NCBI RefSeq assembly: GCF_040954645.1
Contig: NC_092811.1
Location: 117,377,343-117,441,342 of the forward strand
DNA length: 64,000 nt
From: Diabrotica undecimpunctata
Taxonomy: Eukaryota > Arthropoda > Insecta > Coleoptera > Chrysomelidae
Direction: 5' to 3'
This document shows, piece by piece, positions 31,960 to 43,942 of the stretch (the first letter of the stretch is position 1; the number at the start of each line of letters is the position of its first letter). The notes under the pieces were generated by a model. That model was not told the DNA's origin. It ran no database searches and saw nothing but the letters and a program-made list of their open reading frames with translations. A program made the translations under genes and the position numbers.

Positions 31960-32609
31960 AAACAAAATATCGATTGAAACTAAAGCGAACAAAAAACTAA
32001 AAATGAAATAGAATCAGAAAAAGAAAAAAATAGAAAAAAAGATATTCACCTTCCCAATGTGCTAACAAAAATCAAACATCAGTTTCTATAAAACGACGAA
32101 TACGACTCTGGTATAATAAGCTTCCTCGCTAATATAATTGAACAACTAATATAATAAATACTCTTGTTAGTTTAGACGCTTTTTTTTTCTAATTTTTTCA
32201 ATTGCAGTTAAAGGATTAAACGATTCTTGTGATACTAAAAAGGAAGTGATCATTAAGGGTAATGGACCACAATTCCTCATTAGCTGGAGCCTAAAAACAA
32301 ATGACAGTCACCATTTAAATTGATGGTCAGGACGAGAAAGGAAATTAACCATTATCAACGAAAAATCTTCTTGAACATTGTGGATCATTCCTCCTCGAAT
32401 CTTATATTTCGAGTATACGAATTTCCGGTATATTTTTTAAATCTTGTAAATTTTGTGGTCGTGCGATATAAACTATTGATTTTAAATGTCCCCATAGGAA
32501 AAAATCAAGTGGTGTAAGATCCGAAGATCTCGCGGCCACTACATTGGTCCTCATCTATTAATCAATCTTCTAGGAAAACTTAAGTTTAATAAATCACAAA
32601 CAGGAAGTA

Positions 32610-33735
32610 ACTCCGCCTGCAGTTTTGTTGGGTGGATCGAGTAGCTCAACTGTTGCCGATCCCAAGCCCGGATAAAGGAGGAAGGGGTCTATACAGCCAG
32701 GTTAGCACCCTACTAATATACTTTAAAACCATACAGCTCATAGAAACAAGATTATGCCTTGAAACAGGAATGATTTCATGACGGCGACTAACGCGAGAAA
32801 GACGACACGAATTTATGGAAAACGAGAAAGATACTTCGCCTCGGTATTTGGAACGTAAAGTCTCTAAACATAAGATAGCAGGAAATTACAAATGAGCCTC
32901 TAGATAAATATAAACATATGAACACTACAAGAGACGAAAAAGAAAGGAAAGGGTCAAATTATGCTAGATGACTATCTGATGATTTACAGTGGTGTTGCGA
33001 AAGAAACCAGGTCCAAAGAAGGAGTCGCCCTGTTAGTACACAGAAAATTTTTACACCAAGCACAAGAATGTAAATATATCTCTGAAAGAATAGTAAGTGT
33101 AAAAGTTAAACTGGATGTCAAACCTCTGAATTTTATAGCAATCTATGCATCAGAGAACAACAGAGATACCACCACAAGAGGAAACTTCTACGAAAACCTT
33201 CACTCTGTAATAAACGAGACCCAAAATGATAAATATATAATAAGTATGGATGATTTTAACGCCCGTGTTGGCAAAAGACTGGTCTACAGATTTAACATAA
33301 AAGCGAAAGAGTTTAATATGATAATCTCGTCTCAAAAAACTAAAACCATAGTAGTCAGCAAAGCACCAACCAGATGTAAAATAGAAATTGATGGCAGGAT
33401 GCCTTAATAACACTTACAGACACATTAACAATGAGATGAAGTCAAGAATTTATAAAGCCAGTGTAAGACCAATAATGACATATGCCTCAAAAACAAGACC
33501 CTACACAACCACAACGCAAAGGCTACTGGAAACGGCAGAGATGAGAGTACTGAGAAGAATTACAGGAAATACGCTGAGAGATCGAATGAGAAGTGAAGAC
33601 TTTAGAAGAAAATGTAACGTACAGTGTATAAATGAAGGGTCACAAAATAGAAAAAAAGAATAGAAGAACCACATAAGCAGAATGGAGGAGACAAGTGTGA
33701 ACAAGCAGAATTGCTTATAAAGAGGAAGAAGAAGG
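32610..33735 (+). mobile_element. Internally deleted, non-autonomous LINE with perfect 13-bp target duplication
   Basis: CAAACAGGAAGTA occurs at 32597-32609 and 33736-33748. Between them lie a GC-richer 5' leader (32610-32830), the endonuclease start (LRLGIWNVKSLN, MIYSGVAKETRSKEGVALLV, FIAIYASENN, DDFNARVGK), then directly RT-thumb sequence (FNIKAKEFNMIISSQKTKT) and, after a second gap, the C-terminus (RIYKASVRPIMTYASKT, LLETAEMRVLRRITGNTLRD). The whole RT catalytic core is gone while both ends are kept. A 148-residue frame (32961-33407) runs through the first junction. It ends in a GAAGAAGAAGG tail. Confidence 0.88.
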
Positions 33736-33953
33736 CAAACAGGAAGTATAAAGTTAAGAAGTGTTGTATAAGCCTGATGGAAAGTATAATAAAAAATATA
33801 ACATTGGATTGAACAAGTATATTTGTTACAATGCCGGGCGTTCAGACATTACACACATGTTAACCTAACCTGTCTAACCTAACTTTGGTGTTTCCTTGGA
33901 ACCTGGCTGTCATGTCATCTTGTTACTAACATGAAGAATATGAATGTCGCTTA

Positions 33954-34408
33954 TAGCTCCTCTACACATCAGCAGACGCATCCGCGGACGACATCTACGT
34001 ATGCATCTGGATGTGTAGATGGGGTAATTTGATCATCTGTTGTTCATTTATCACGTCGGAGGCTGCGTCTGCAAGATATCCGATTGTTGTCGGTTTTTTT
34101 AGCACAGATCAAAGGGTTTCGGTGCGGACATCCGACGCCTTTCCACACATCTGACTTCTTCTTTTCCGATCATTTTTTTTAATGATTCTATTCCGATATA
34201 CACCCAAGTAGTAGTTGAACGTTCTAAATAGGCATATATCTGCGGCAGCTATAGTCTCAACATCAACATCCATTTTTTTAATGCTCGCCTAGATATTGCA
34301 TCTTCTCTGAATTAACACAGACTGAACGATTTACAGAGGTGTCCAGGCTTGTGATGATACATCTGCAGATGAGTCTGCAGACGCGTCTGCCAATGTGTAG
34401 TGGAGGCA
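33954..34408. mobile_element. PIF/Harbinger-type MITE with TTA duplication
   Basis: The left end TAGCTCCTCTACACATCAGC and the reversed right end TGCCTCCACTACACATTGGC are imperfect inverted repeats followed on both sides by GCAGACGC-type words; TTA flanks both (33951-33953, 34409-34411). The 455-bp body has repeated CAGACGC/GCGTCTG motifs and no frame. Confidence 0.65.
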
Positions 34409-34675
34409 TTACACATACAGATTAAACGAATTTAAAACGGAACATACGAAATCAATGTATTTCGGCTCAACTCCGCTCTAGGTGGTTGGCCAACAAAAGG
34501 TTGTCAAATAATTATATTATAAAAATCCAATACTTCAGCGGGCTGCTGGATTCTGAATTCATTCAAGAACAAGTCAAAACTCCACCCAAATAGGTTGCCT
34601 AGAATCACTGAAAAAACTAGACTACACAAGCAGTTATTATGCTGTCAAACCACTTATGTCCTGTCACTGTCCTTA

Positions 34676-37019
34676 TAGTCCAAGAGATAGAGCCGAAATT
34701 TTGAACTGATCAGTAATATGACATTTCTCTATTGGAATATATTCATTGTAACTAGGTTAAAACTTTGCCTTACAGGCGGACGCACCTCGTGGTACAGGGG
34801 GTGGCTATACAGGGATGAAGTTGTCATTTTTTTCGGAAAAATGAACGATCCATAATATGGCTGAAAATTTGCCCAGAGTAAGATCTTGGTATAACTAGAC
34901 GAAATCCCAAAGGGCGGACGCGAGAGTGGATACATAAGGGGTGGCGGACAGGGGTGAAATTGCAATTTTTTGGGGAAAAATTAACGATAAGTAATATGTC
35001 CGCCATTTTCATGGCTCATTATTTAGCCCCATAAAACTCTAAATCCAAAAGGGCGGACAGCTGGGTTGGTACAGGGAGCCATAAAACGGGGTCAAATGTA
35101 GCACTTGCCTGCGCATTTTAGGTCTCGGTAACAATTTTCAAACTGATTTTATTATGATATTTTTATACCGATTGATTTGAAAATTTGTATGCTCACTTCT
35201 GTTACTATTCTAAGAAGCGTCAAGTAGAGTTTTCCTCAAAATTTTCCAAAAACATTTCCGTAAATGAAAATTTTCGTAATTTTTTGAGGTAAAATCTAAT
35301 TTGTAGAATCCTTTCGATTTTCTGTAAGTTATACCATGATTTTTTTCCAAAAATTTTCAAACTATTTTTCCGATAAGAAAAAAAAATTTAGAAAAACTTT
35401 TCTAAAACATTTGATAAAACTCTACGTCATCGTCTGAATCTTTTATAGAATATTTTGTAGTTTTAAAATTTTTTTCACATTTTTTTCTTAAATATAAATA
35501 TTTTACGAATTAATTTTTAATTGAATAAATGTTTGATATTTGATATTTTATTAAATTAAAGTAATTTTATAATGATAACTATTAAATATTTTTGGTATAA
35601 CAAATAGTAATTTTACTTATTTTTTATTACAATAAAAAGGTTTTTAAATTTATATTGCATAAATAATGGTTGTTCAGATACCTCAGATGCCAGAATCAGT
35701 TCGAGAAGTAGTGATTGAAAATGAAGCAGATAATGAATGTGATATTATTGAAAGTGAAAGTGACAAAGATGATGAATGTGATGACATTAATGAGAGTAAG
35801 AAAAATGACGAAAATTTAGAAAAACTTTAAAAATTTCGTCATTTTTCTTACTCTCATTGATGTCATCACATTCATCATCTTTGTCACTTTCACTTTCAAT
35901 AATATCACATTCATTATTTGCTTCATTTTCAATCACTACTTCTCGAACTGATTCTGGCATCTGAGGTATCTGAACAACCATTACTTATGCAATATAAATT
36001 TAAAAACCTTTTTATTGAAATAAAAAATAAGTAAAATTACTATTTGTTATACCAAAAATATTTAATAGTTATCATTATAAAATTACTTTAATTTAATAAA
36101 ATATCAAATATCAAACATTTATTCAATTAAAAATTAATTCGTAAAATATTTATATTTAAGAAAATAATGTGATTTGTAAAGTAAATATGACTTTAGTTTG
36201 AAAAAAAAAACATTATCATAATATTATTTTAAAACTACAAAATATTCTATAAAAGATTCAGACGATGACGTAGAGTTTTATCAAATGTTTTAGAAAAGTT
36301 TTTCTAATTTTTTTTTTCTTATCGGAAAAATCGTTTGAAAATTTTTGGAAAAAAATCATGGTATAACTGACAGAAGATCGAAAGGATTCTACAAATTAGA
36401 TTTTACCTCAAAAAATTACGAAAATTTTTATTTACGGAAATTTTTTTGGAAAATTTTGAGGAAAACTCTACTTGACGGTTTTCAGAATAGTAACAGAAGT
36501 GAGCATACAAATTTTCAAATCAATCGGTATAAAAATATCATAATAAAATCAGTTTGAAAATTGTTACCGAGACCTAAAATGCGCAGGCACGTGATACATT
36601 TGACCCCGTTTTATGGCTCTCTGTATCAACCCAGCTGTCCGCTCTTTTGGATTTAGAGTTTTATGGGGCTAAATAATGAGCCATGAAAATGGCGGACATA
36701 TTACTTATCGTTCATTTTTCCCCAAAAAATTGCAATTTCACCCCTGTCCGCCACCCCTTATGTATCCATTCTCGCGCCCGCCCTTTGGGATTTCGTCTAG
36801 TTATACCAAGATCTTACTCTGGGCAAATTTTCAGCCATATTATCGATCGTTAATTTTTCCGAAAAAAATTACAACTTCATCACTGTATAGCCACCCCCTG
36901 TACCATGAGGGGCGTCCGCCTGTAAGGCAAAGTCTTAACCCAGTTACAATGAATATATTCCAATAGAGAAATGTCATATTACTGATCAGTTCAAAATTTC
37001 GGCTCTATCTCTCCGACTA
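34676..37019. mobile_element. 2.3-kb palindromic element, arms of ~1.1 kb, TTA flanks
   Basis: 34676-35810 is repeated in reverse at about 35840-37019 with few differences; the spacer around 35826 is only a few bases. TTA flanks both ends (34673-34675, 37020-37022). Each arm contains the beginning of an acidic frame (MVVQIPQMPESVREVV, then NECDIIESESDKDDECDDIN), plus strand from 35666 and minus strand from 35981, which runs into the palindrome centre and stops. It is a foldback derivative, perhaps formed by inverted duplication of one end of a larger element. The right arm holds about 50 extra bases near 36165-36230. Confidence 0.8.
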
Positions 37020-37435
37020 TTAAGCAAGCTCCTCTTTCCTTCAAAGGAGACAGATAGTTGAACGATATTTTATATAATGTCTATCACCGGGTCTGTACCG
37101 TGGAGGTAAACAGTCGTATATCCATAATGTATACATTTGCAGGAAAGCGCAAAACATAGAGACTAGTCAATAAACTATAAAAAATTTGTACTTCCATTTT
37201 ATTGAATTCAACATTATTGGTACATTACACTACGTAAATGGAAATATATTACTAGATATTAGTATTGTTAAGAAATGATTTACCTGGTGTACGTTATTGG
37301 GAGTTACGACTTTTTACCTCTATGTCCTTAAACAGGTAACATGCAAAATAAAAATCGTAAGTGATGACAAAAATATTATATTCTGTGTTTAAAAATGCAA
37401 AAACCAAATCACAATGTTTGAAACAAAAAAAAAAC

Positions 37436-38400
37436 TCGTTAAGTAGAAAAAATATAAAACCTAAATATTTTTACTTTAGTTACTGTCTGTGTCACCTGCT
37501 TGCTGCTTTGAAATTGACAACTGTTGGTAGAAATTATGAAATTGCACCGGGATCCACTGACAAAGCTTGAATAAATGTTCGTATTTTTTTTTGGTGATAC
37601 CTTTACAATTCGTACGCATAGCAGGCAATTGATCAGGGAATGGTATTTGAGTTCTCGCTGATCTTGATACATTCAAACTCATAAAATTTTGGTTTGTAAA
37701 GTTTGTTTTATAAAAAATAATTAACGGCGACGCAGCGCGAATTTGAAAGTGCAACACAGTTGAAATAAGGAACTCTTGTTTTTCATTATTCCGTTTTTAC
37801 CAATACATGGTAAGTGAGGTTTGGCATACAATATTTCGAAATTTTTGAAATCTGATACCTCCATTTCAATCACAGTTGCACCTGTAGAGCGGATTAACTG
37901 CTGCCAGTCCCAAGGCGTAACTATTTGAATAGTTGCTTGTTTTTTTAACGTCCTTTCAATTAAACCATGAACATGATATGCCTCCATGTGGTTATGCCCT
38001 CTCAACAAAAACTTGTGGTCTATTGTTTTTAAATTTGGACATATTTTTAGTTGCCATAGATAACTGAACATCATCATTATATTACGATTTTGACTGGGAC
38101 AATTGTCAGATCAAATAATTAAATATTCTACCGTAGAATATGCAAGAACAATTTCACTCTACTTCAATAATGCTGAAGCAATTTAATGTCCACCCCTTCC
38201 AGCTTTAGATTCGTCCCACGCCTTGTTTGTGGTGGAATCATAAATTGTCAGGTTTAGTGTCCATAGCTTTAACGAATAAAAGCTTTGATTATTTGTCAGG
38301 GAAGGGGTTTTTAGTATACCTCATATTAGCGTCTTGAAGATGATCTTCATATTTCTGACGAACGGCAGCCGTTGTCTTATGGTAACACCCTCAACTAAAT
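37436..38400 (-). pseudogene. DDE-like transposase of an unplaced insect family
   Basis: Minus-strand frames: EDHLQDANMRYTKNPFPDK, EIVLAYSTVEYLI, SDNCPSQNRNIMMMFSYLW, IDHKFLLRGHNHMEAYHVHG, IERTLKK, TPWDWQQLIRST, VIEMEVSDFKNFE, and, after a break, GITKKKYEHLFKLCQWIPVQ FHNFYQQL. The order SDNCxxQNRN, IDHKFLxxGHxHME, DW, then KKKYxxLxxLxxWIP is that of a multi-copy insect protein family usually annotated as uncharacterised. The Asp of SDNC and the acidic residue of HMExD look like catalytic positions; here the latter Asp is Tyr (MEAYHVHG). Stops and frameshifts make it a pseudogene. Confidence 0.6.
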
Positions 38401-38410
38401 ATCATTTAAT

Positions 38411-38665
38411 GTAGAACTGGAGCGCAAAACTTAAGTGGAAGTTCGCTGGACATACCATAAAACGGAAAGACGACTGATGGAAAAAGATGATTATACACTG
38501 GAGACCATATAGTTACAAACGAAAAAGAGGAAGGCCACAAATGAGATGGTCAGATGACTTGAAGAAACACGCAGGCCCGAAGTGGATACAAACTACCTAA
38601 AATAGAGAGACGTGGAAGAAGGAAGTGGAGGCCTATGTCCAAAATTGGACAGCAAGGGCTGTATA
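38411..38665 (+). mobile_element. LINE 3' fragment nested in the DDE element
   Basis: KLKWKFAGHTIKRKDD, then KRKRGRPQMRWSDDLKKHAG, then RETWKKEVEAYVQNWTARAV form the typical end of an RTE-like LINE protein. It ends in a short ATACATAG-type repeat. Confidence 0.7.
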
Positions 38666-38941
38666 CATAGAGATACATAGTAGAACTGGAGCTACGGTTG
38701 TTTACCACTACCGCATTCCAAAGCATACTATCGTGTAAGCGCGTATCTATGGATATAGTACTGTTAACCTCAACTGACTAATGGAGTTGCGGTTGTTTCT
38801 AAACACCATATCTAGGCAACTAATAATGCTGGATGTACGATTCTTTTCCACCAGATGCTATGAAAACCTGACAACAAGAGCGTGGCCTTAACTTCATTTC
38901 GGCAAAAATTGGAGTTACGACTGTTTACCTCCACGGTACAG

Positions 38942-40330
38942 GTATGGATTTATTTTTGTCCAAGTTTTATATTGGTCCACTATTTCAAATACAGTTCAAA
39001 CAGACATATATTAAATTGTATGTTCCGTTTTAAATTCGTTTTAAATTCGTATGTTTAGCGTTAGTCCCTTCACTTACAGTTGTATATCATACAGTTGTTT
39101 ATTATATTTTTCAACTTTTGCTCACTTTTTCTTTTTCTTTCGCGTTGTCTGTCTCAATCCAACATATCTTTGTCTTTTTTATCGGATTTATCTAAATATA
39201 TTTATATAATATATAATATTATATACATTATGCAACTCTCAATACATTTTAATATAGTTATGGATGATATGATTTAACGGCCAATGCTAGCGGAGTATTT
39301 ATTGATCGTAAAAATATATTTTTTAAAGAATTTTTACGGTATAACCACCAACTCTGCGGGCATTGTTAATAAAAAATGGGATTGTTATCACAGCTCGAAA
39401 AAAGTTATTTAACCCTTTTATACATTTTTGTGTTTACCTGTCAGAATATCAAACCCAAATTAGGCATTCCGATGGCGTTATAATTCAAAACTTCACGTCC
39501 ATTTTCACATTGCCTTCTACACTCTCCCATGGCCGCAGGCCAGCATTTAGTATTCCAAAATAGTTTAAAATTTTAATTAAAGTATAAGGTTTTCTGTTTT
39601 CCTAAATACATAGAGCTACAGAGAGCACTCTCCTCCACGACCTCTCCTGAAAATTGAGTTTCATAATGTTGCAAAATAACCCCAACAAGAACGTCCAGTT
39701 CTATTTTATTTAGAGGGATTAGATTATTTTTTGCATGATAATCTTAAGCAAGGAGCGACGAGTGCTACTTTAATAATTTTTATAAGCTTCTTATTTCACA
39801 AAATATTTCGTTAGGAATATCTAATTGAAGAGCAATCTTCAAGAAATTTTCTTTTTGTTGCTTGTTAATAAAAAAATTCTAATAATTAAATTTTATCTAA
39901 ATCATTCATATTATTACTAATTCAAATATAATATTATATATTTTAAAGTATTTAAATGAGTTCAGCCTTTCAATAGACGCAGTTTAATTTTATGTACCAG
40001 TAGTCGCACACGGTCTACTACACCGGTCATAAAAATAGTCCTCTAGATGCATTTTGTTTAAATGTCGATAAAATAACCTATTGCTTGTAGTTTTTTAAAC
40101 ATTATTTATTATTATTGACATATTTTGTTTATTTAAAATGTTTATTTACGCAGCACAAAAAATAGTCCACACTTTTTGTAATAGTTTGATTTATTCTCTT
40201 TTTTACTAAACAAATTACAATTAATTTAAAATTATAACATAACATATCAATCTTCAAGAACTATCTTAAACAAAAATAAAACATTATTTCACTAAGACTT
40301 ATAAAAAAATATAAAAGACGGCAAAAAACA
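38942..40330. other. AT-rich stretch without genes
   Basis: No coding region was recognised. 39649-39677 matches 46915-46942 (see findings). The left boundary of the piggyBac element probably lies in 39950-40330, but no terminal repeat was confirmed. Confidence 0.35.
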
Positions 40331-40336
40331 AAAAAA

Positions 40337-43300
40337 TTAAGTCGGAATATTGTTACAGTCATAGCAAATTGGATTTACATGTTCCAAACAAACATACTTT
40401 TTACAAATCGAACAAAAATATTTCGTTTTTTGATTCTTTTTCCATCCACAGTCACCACGCCTCCCAACCGCTCCCGGATTTATTTGAACTGGCATGACAT
40501 CTTCATCCAAATGACGGATCTCCTTTAGTCGAATTGTTATTTTCTTGGGTATATAGACATTTTGGCTTCGATTCTTCTGGTGGTTGTACATAAGGCTAAA
40601 TGTTACATTTATCAAAACTTCTCGTCGGGTCTTTGTGGAATTTGGAATGTTACAATTGTAAATAACAAAGAAATTTATTGCTGTAACATATAAAACGCAG
40701 TACAAAACAACCATAGGCCATCTTCTACTACAATTAGCCACATCATATTGTGCGCATAATTTATCTATGGTATCAATACCGCTTTTTGTGCTGTTATATC
40801 TTCTTCTTATGGTACCCTATCCAATTAGTGGATGCTGGCGACAATTCTGGCATACTCCTCTCGGTCTTGTGTGGCTCTAAAGAATGCATGTGCATCGAGG
40901 TTTGTCCAATCCTTTATGTTTTTAAGCCATGAGTATTTCTTTATTTCGATGCCACGTTTTCCTTCTGTCTTCCCTTCAATAAGCTTTAAGAACTGGTACT
41001 TAGAATTTCGAAATATATGACCCAGATAAGCAGTTTTTTTCTTTTTATTATTGGCAGCAATTCTCGTTTTCTGCCCATTCGATTTATTACTTCGACATTT
41101 GTTGTGTAATCTGTCCAGGGAATTTTAAGTAGTCTTCTAAATACCCACATTTCAAAGGTCTCCAATCGGTTCATCACATTGGCCTTTATGGTCCAGGTTT
41201 CTACACTATATAGCAGTATGGAGTAAATGTAACATTTTACAAAGCGATATCGAAGCGTTAAGTTAAGGCTGCTGTTGCTTAGCAAGGTTCTCATATTAGT
41301 TCTGCTTGCTCAATTCTGCTACGTATCTCTATGTCTGGATCTAGATCTTCAGTTATCCAACTACAGAGATATCTGAGCTTGGGGACCCTTTGGATGTTCT
41401 TATTGTTTACTCTTATATTTAATTGCATATTTTTTGTGTTCTGCTAACCACCATTACCTTCGTCTTGTCTATATTAATCTTCAAGCCCAGTCATTCGTCT
41501 TCAGTGTTTATTCTATTTATTAGTCGTTGTAGCGCTTCTTGGCTATAAGCTATTATGACTGTATCATCAGCATAGCGAAGATTACTAGTAGTCTGTCCGT
41601 TGATTTTGATTCCATCTTCAGTGTCACTTAAGACTCTATCGAAAATCAGAGTAAAGATTAAAAAGGAGGGGTGACAGAACACAACCCTGTCGTACACCTT
41701 TTTCGATTGAGAAATATGACGTAGATTCCAGTCCTACTCCCACAGATGCCACTTGATTCATATAAAGGTTCTTCATGATTTTAAGGTCATTCTTATCTAT
41801 CGAATGTTCCTGGAGCAATCTTACTAATTCTGAATGATTTCCTCGAACGCTTTCTGGTAATCTATAAAGCATAGGAAGACATCTTTTTGCTACTCTCTGC
41901 GTTTCTGAAGTAGGACAGTTAAGCTATAAAGTGCTTCTCTTGTGCCAAATCCTTGTCTGAAACCGAACTGTGTGGGGCTAATGTCTCTTTCACATCTGTT
42001 GTATATTCTTGTGTGCATTATATATTGGTCTTATAATTCGGAATTGGTCGCAACTATTAGCGTTTGGCTTTTTTGGGATTGGTATAAAGGTTGATTGAAG
42101 CCAATCCTGTGGTATTTGACCGGACCCATAAATGTCATTAAAAAGATCTACCAAGGCGTCTATATTGTCTTCATTCAACATTGTTAGAACCTCTATGTAT
42201 ATGTCGTCTGTCGTCAACGTTGCTAGGGGCCGTTGCTTGCAATGTCTTTTTCATCCTTGGCTTTCTTGGGATATCTGTGCTGTTATGTGCTAATATGATT
42301 TCTGGTTTTCCAGTAACAGGATCAACGTCATCCCTATGGTGCATAGTGGAATATAACAGAATGTTTTTGTTTTTTTTTTGGTTTATATGACACTAGTATT
42401 ACTCTTGAACTAAACCCAAATGTACTAGAGCCAATAGGTCGTCCTTGGTTGTTAGAGAAATATGCAGGAATTTGTCTTCTATTTACTTTTATTGTTTCCT
42501 AGAGAGTTTAACCATTTTCCTTTAAGCTTATACCAAGATAAACGTTGGTGTACTAATTCTCCGTGGTAACATTTCTCTTACCGTAGAGATGTGGACAGAC
42601 TTGTTTCGCCACTGCCTTGGTACTAGTGTCTAGATAGTATGGACCACACACTTGGTTTTTGCCAAGGTATACTTCCATGTTACTGGTATAAAATAACTTC
42701 CGCACCAGACAGTGTAAATATTTTTATACCGTATCTATTGGGTTTGCTTGGTATGTACTGGCGGAACGTTCACCGTCCTCTAAAAGCCTCCAACTTTTCG
42801 TCCGCGGTTACGTGTTGCGAATGAGAGAAACATTTTTTCTGATTTTCGTTCCACTTGGTAATAAGACCTTTTATTGGCGCTAATTTATTAAAACTAAATC
42901 TATCATGCCTTGTATTGATCTCATCAGTTCGCATATACCTTAGTAAATTTCTGAATCTCGTGATGTTCATTTTCAGTCTCTACAGAAAACCTCTATACCA
43001 GTGCCGTCCGGTTTCCACAAGTCTGATGTATTAAGGTGACTTGCCTTTCTTACACCTGGAAGATATAAGAGACCTAAAAGTGCACGGATTTAATCTTTTC
43101 TGCTTCTATTTTTGTATTGGTCCCATCAACAATTATTTGCAACATATCAATATCAAATATATTGTTCCAGATATCTACAATATCGGTTTTCTGTCTGACA
43201 CATTGTTTTGAACCCGGAAGCTGCAGAACAATATTTTTACTTCGAGTTCTGACATTCTTATTAGCAATATGCTTAGCCCATTGTGTTTTATTATCTTTGC

Positions 43301-43491
43301 CCAAACAATATGGACCAATGGCAAAATCTCTCACCATCTAATTCGTCATTTTCCTCTTTCGTATCGCTTCCCTCCAAGTTTTCTTCTACATGATCTTCTT
43401 TTCCCGATTTCTCTTCATCATGATACTCATCACCCGTCGAAACTTCTTCAAAAAGTGCTAACAATCTTTTTTGATCTTTTTCATAATCCAT
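40337..43491 (-). pseudogene. piggyBac transposase, split by a LINE and frameshifted
   Basis: Minus strand from 43491: acidic N-terminus (MDYEKDQKRLLALFEEVSTG), then after a frameshift MVRDFAIGPYCLGKDN, TDIVDIWNNIFDIDMLQIIV, TRFRNLLRYMRTDEINTRHD, NKLAPIKGLI, VTADEKLEAFRGR, IPSKPNRYGIKIFTLSGAE (transposase core, first catalytic Asp in the TxDE motif), LINE insertion at 40798-42275, then 40741-40337: RRWPMVVLYCVLYVTAINFF, KKITIRLKEI and the cysteine-rich tail FCSICKKYVCLEHVNPICYD. The order and the zinc-binding CxxC...CxxH...CxxC tail are diagnostic of piggyBac. The middle of the core is decayed. Confidence 0.88.
40798..42275 (-). mobile_element. RTE-like LINE, 5'-truncated, inserted in piggyBac
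   Basis: TGTGCTGTTAT at 40787-40797 and 42276-42286 is a perfect 11-bp target duplication. Minus-strand pieces: IDALVDLFNDIYGSGQIPQD, WLQSTFIPIPKKPNANSCDQ FR, ENIRGNHSELVRLLQEH-like text, EKGVRQGCVLSPLLFNLYSD, NLRYADDTVIIAYSQEAL (catalytic YADD intact), FVKCYIYSILLYSVETWTI and RLLKIPWTDYTTNVEVINRM. Stops and frameshifts separate them. The tail is AAGAAGAAGAT. Its closest relative here is the LINE at 58.4-60.7 kb. Confidence 0.9.
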
Positions 43492-43571
43492 ATTGTCTGA
43501 AAAATAAAGTTTTATTATAAAACAATTATTATTTATAAGTCACAAAACTCTATTAGTTCTCTAGACGCACA

Positions 43572-43603
43572 CAGAAAACGATATTTAATAATATCGTTTT
43601 CTG
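43572..43603. repeat. Perfect 14-bp hairpin
   Basis: CAGAAAACGATATT, loop TAAT, then its exact reverse complement. It lies 80 bp upstream of the piggyBac start codon and may be a terminal or subterminal piece of that element. The remainder of 43492-43929 shows nothing recognised. Confidence 0.85.
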
Positions 43604-43942
43604 TCCTTTTTGGGGGTACGAAAGGTGTAAAAGGGGTATGAAATAAACTCAAGAAAAAAGATGATTATAAAGCTATTATATTGGTTTTCCCGTCTTTGTT
43701 TAATAAATATTTGCAGCGTATTTTAAAATATTTGTATTGTAGAACTTAATTTAATCATTTAATGCTACTGTTTCTGTTTTTTTTTTCTTTCTGCAACTAT
43801 AGTGCTCAACAGTTTTATGGAAGATTAGTTTAGATTACGAATATTTCTATATAGTATTAGTACTCTGCATTTTAAATATTTATATAATTATATTTTATTA
43901 TAATTTTATTACTATATTTTAAATTTAACGACGGTGCGCAAA

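Larger units (their letters stand above)
37093..38941 (-). mobile_element. DDE-type DNA element with 25-bp exact terminal inverted repeats
   Basis: 37093-37117 (CTGTACCGTGGAGGTAAACA...) is the exact reverse complement of 38917-38941. Variants of the inner word GGAGTTACGACTGTTTACC recur near 37300, 38690 and 38783, a subterminal array that could bind the transposase. Inside are remains of a transposase-like gene (37436-38400) and a LINE tail (38411-38665). No clear target duplication beyond GT was found. The superfamily was not recognised; Sola-like groups are one possibility. Confidence 0.75.

Noticed and set aside
35787..35981. Short acidic frame on the minus strand
   Set aside because: It is one arm of the palindrome and runs into the centre; not a complete gene, described under the palindrome.
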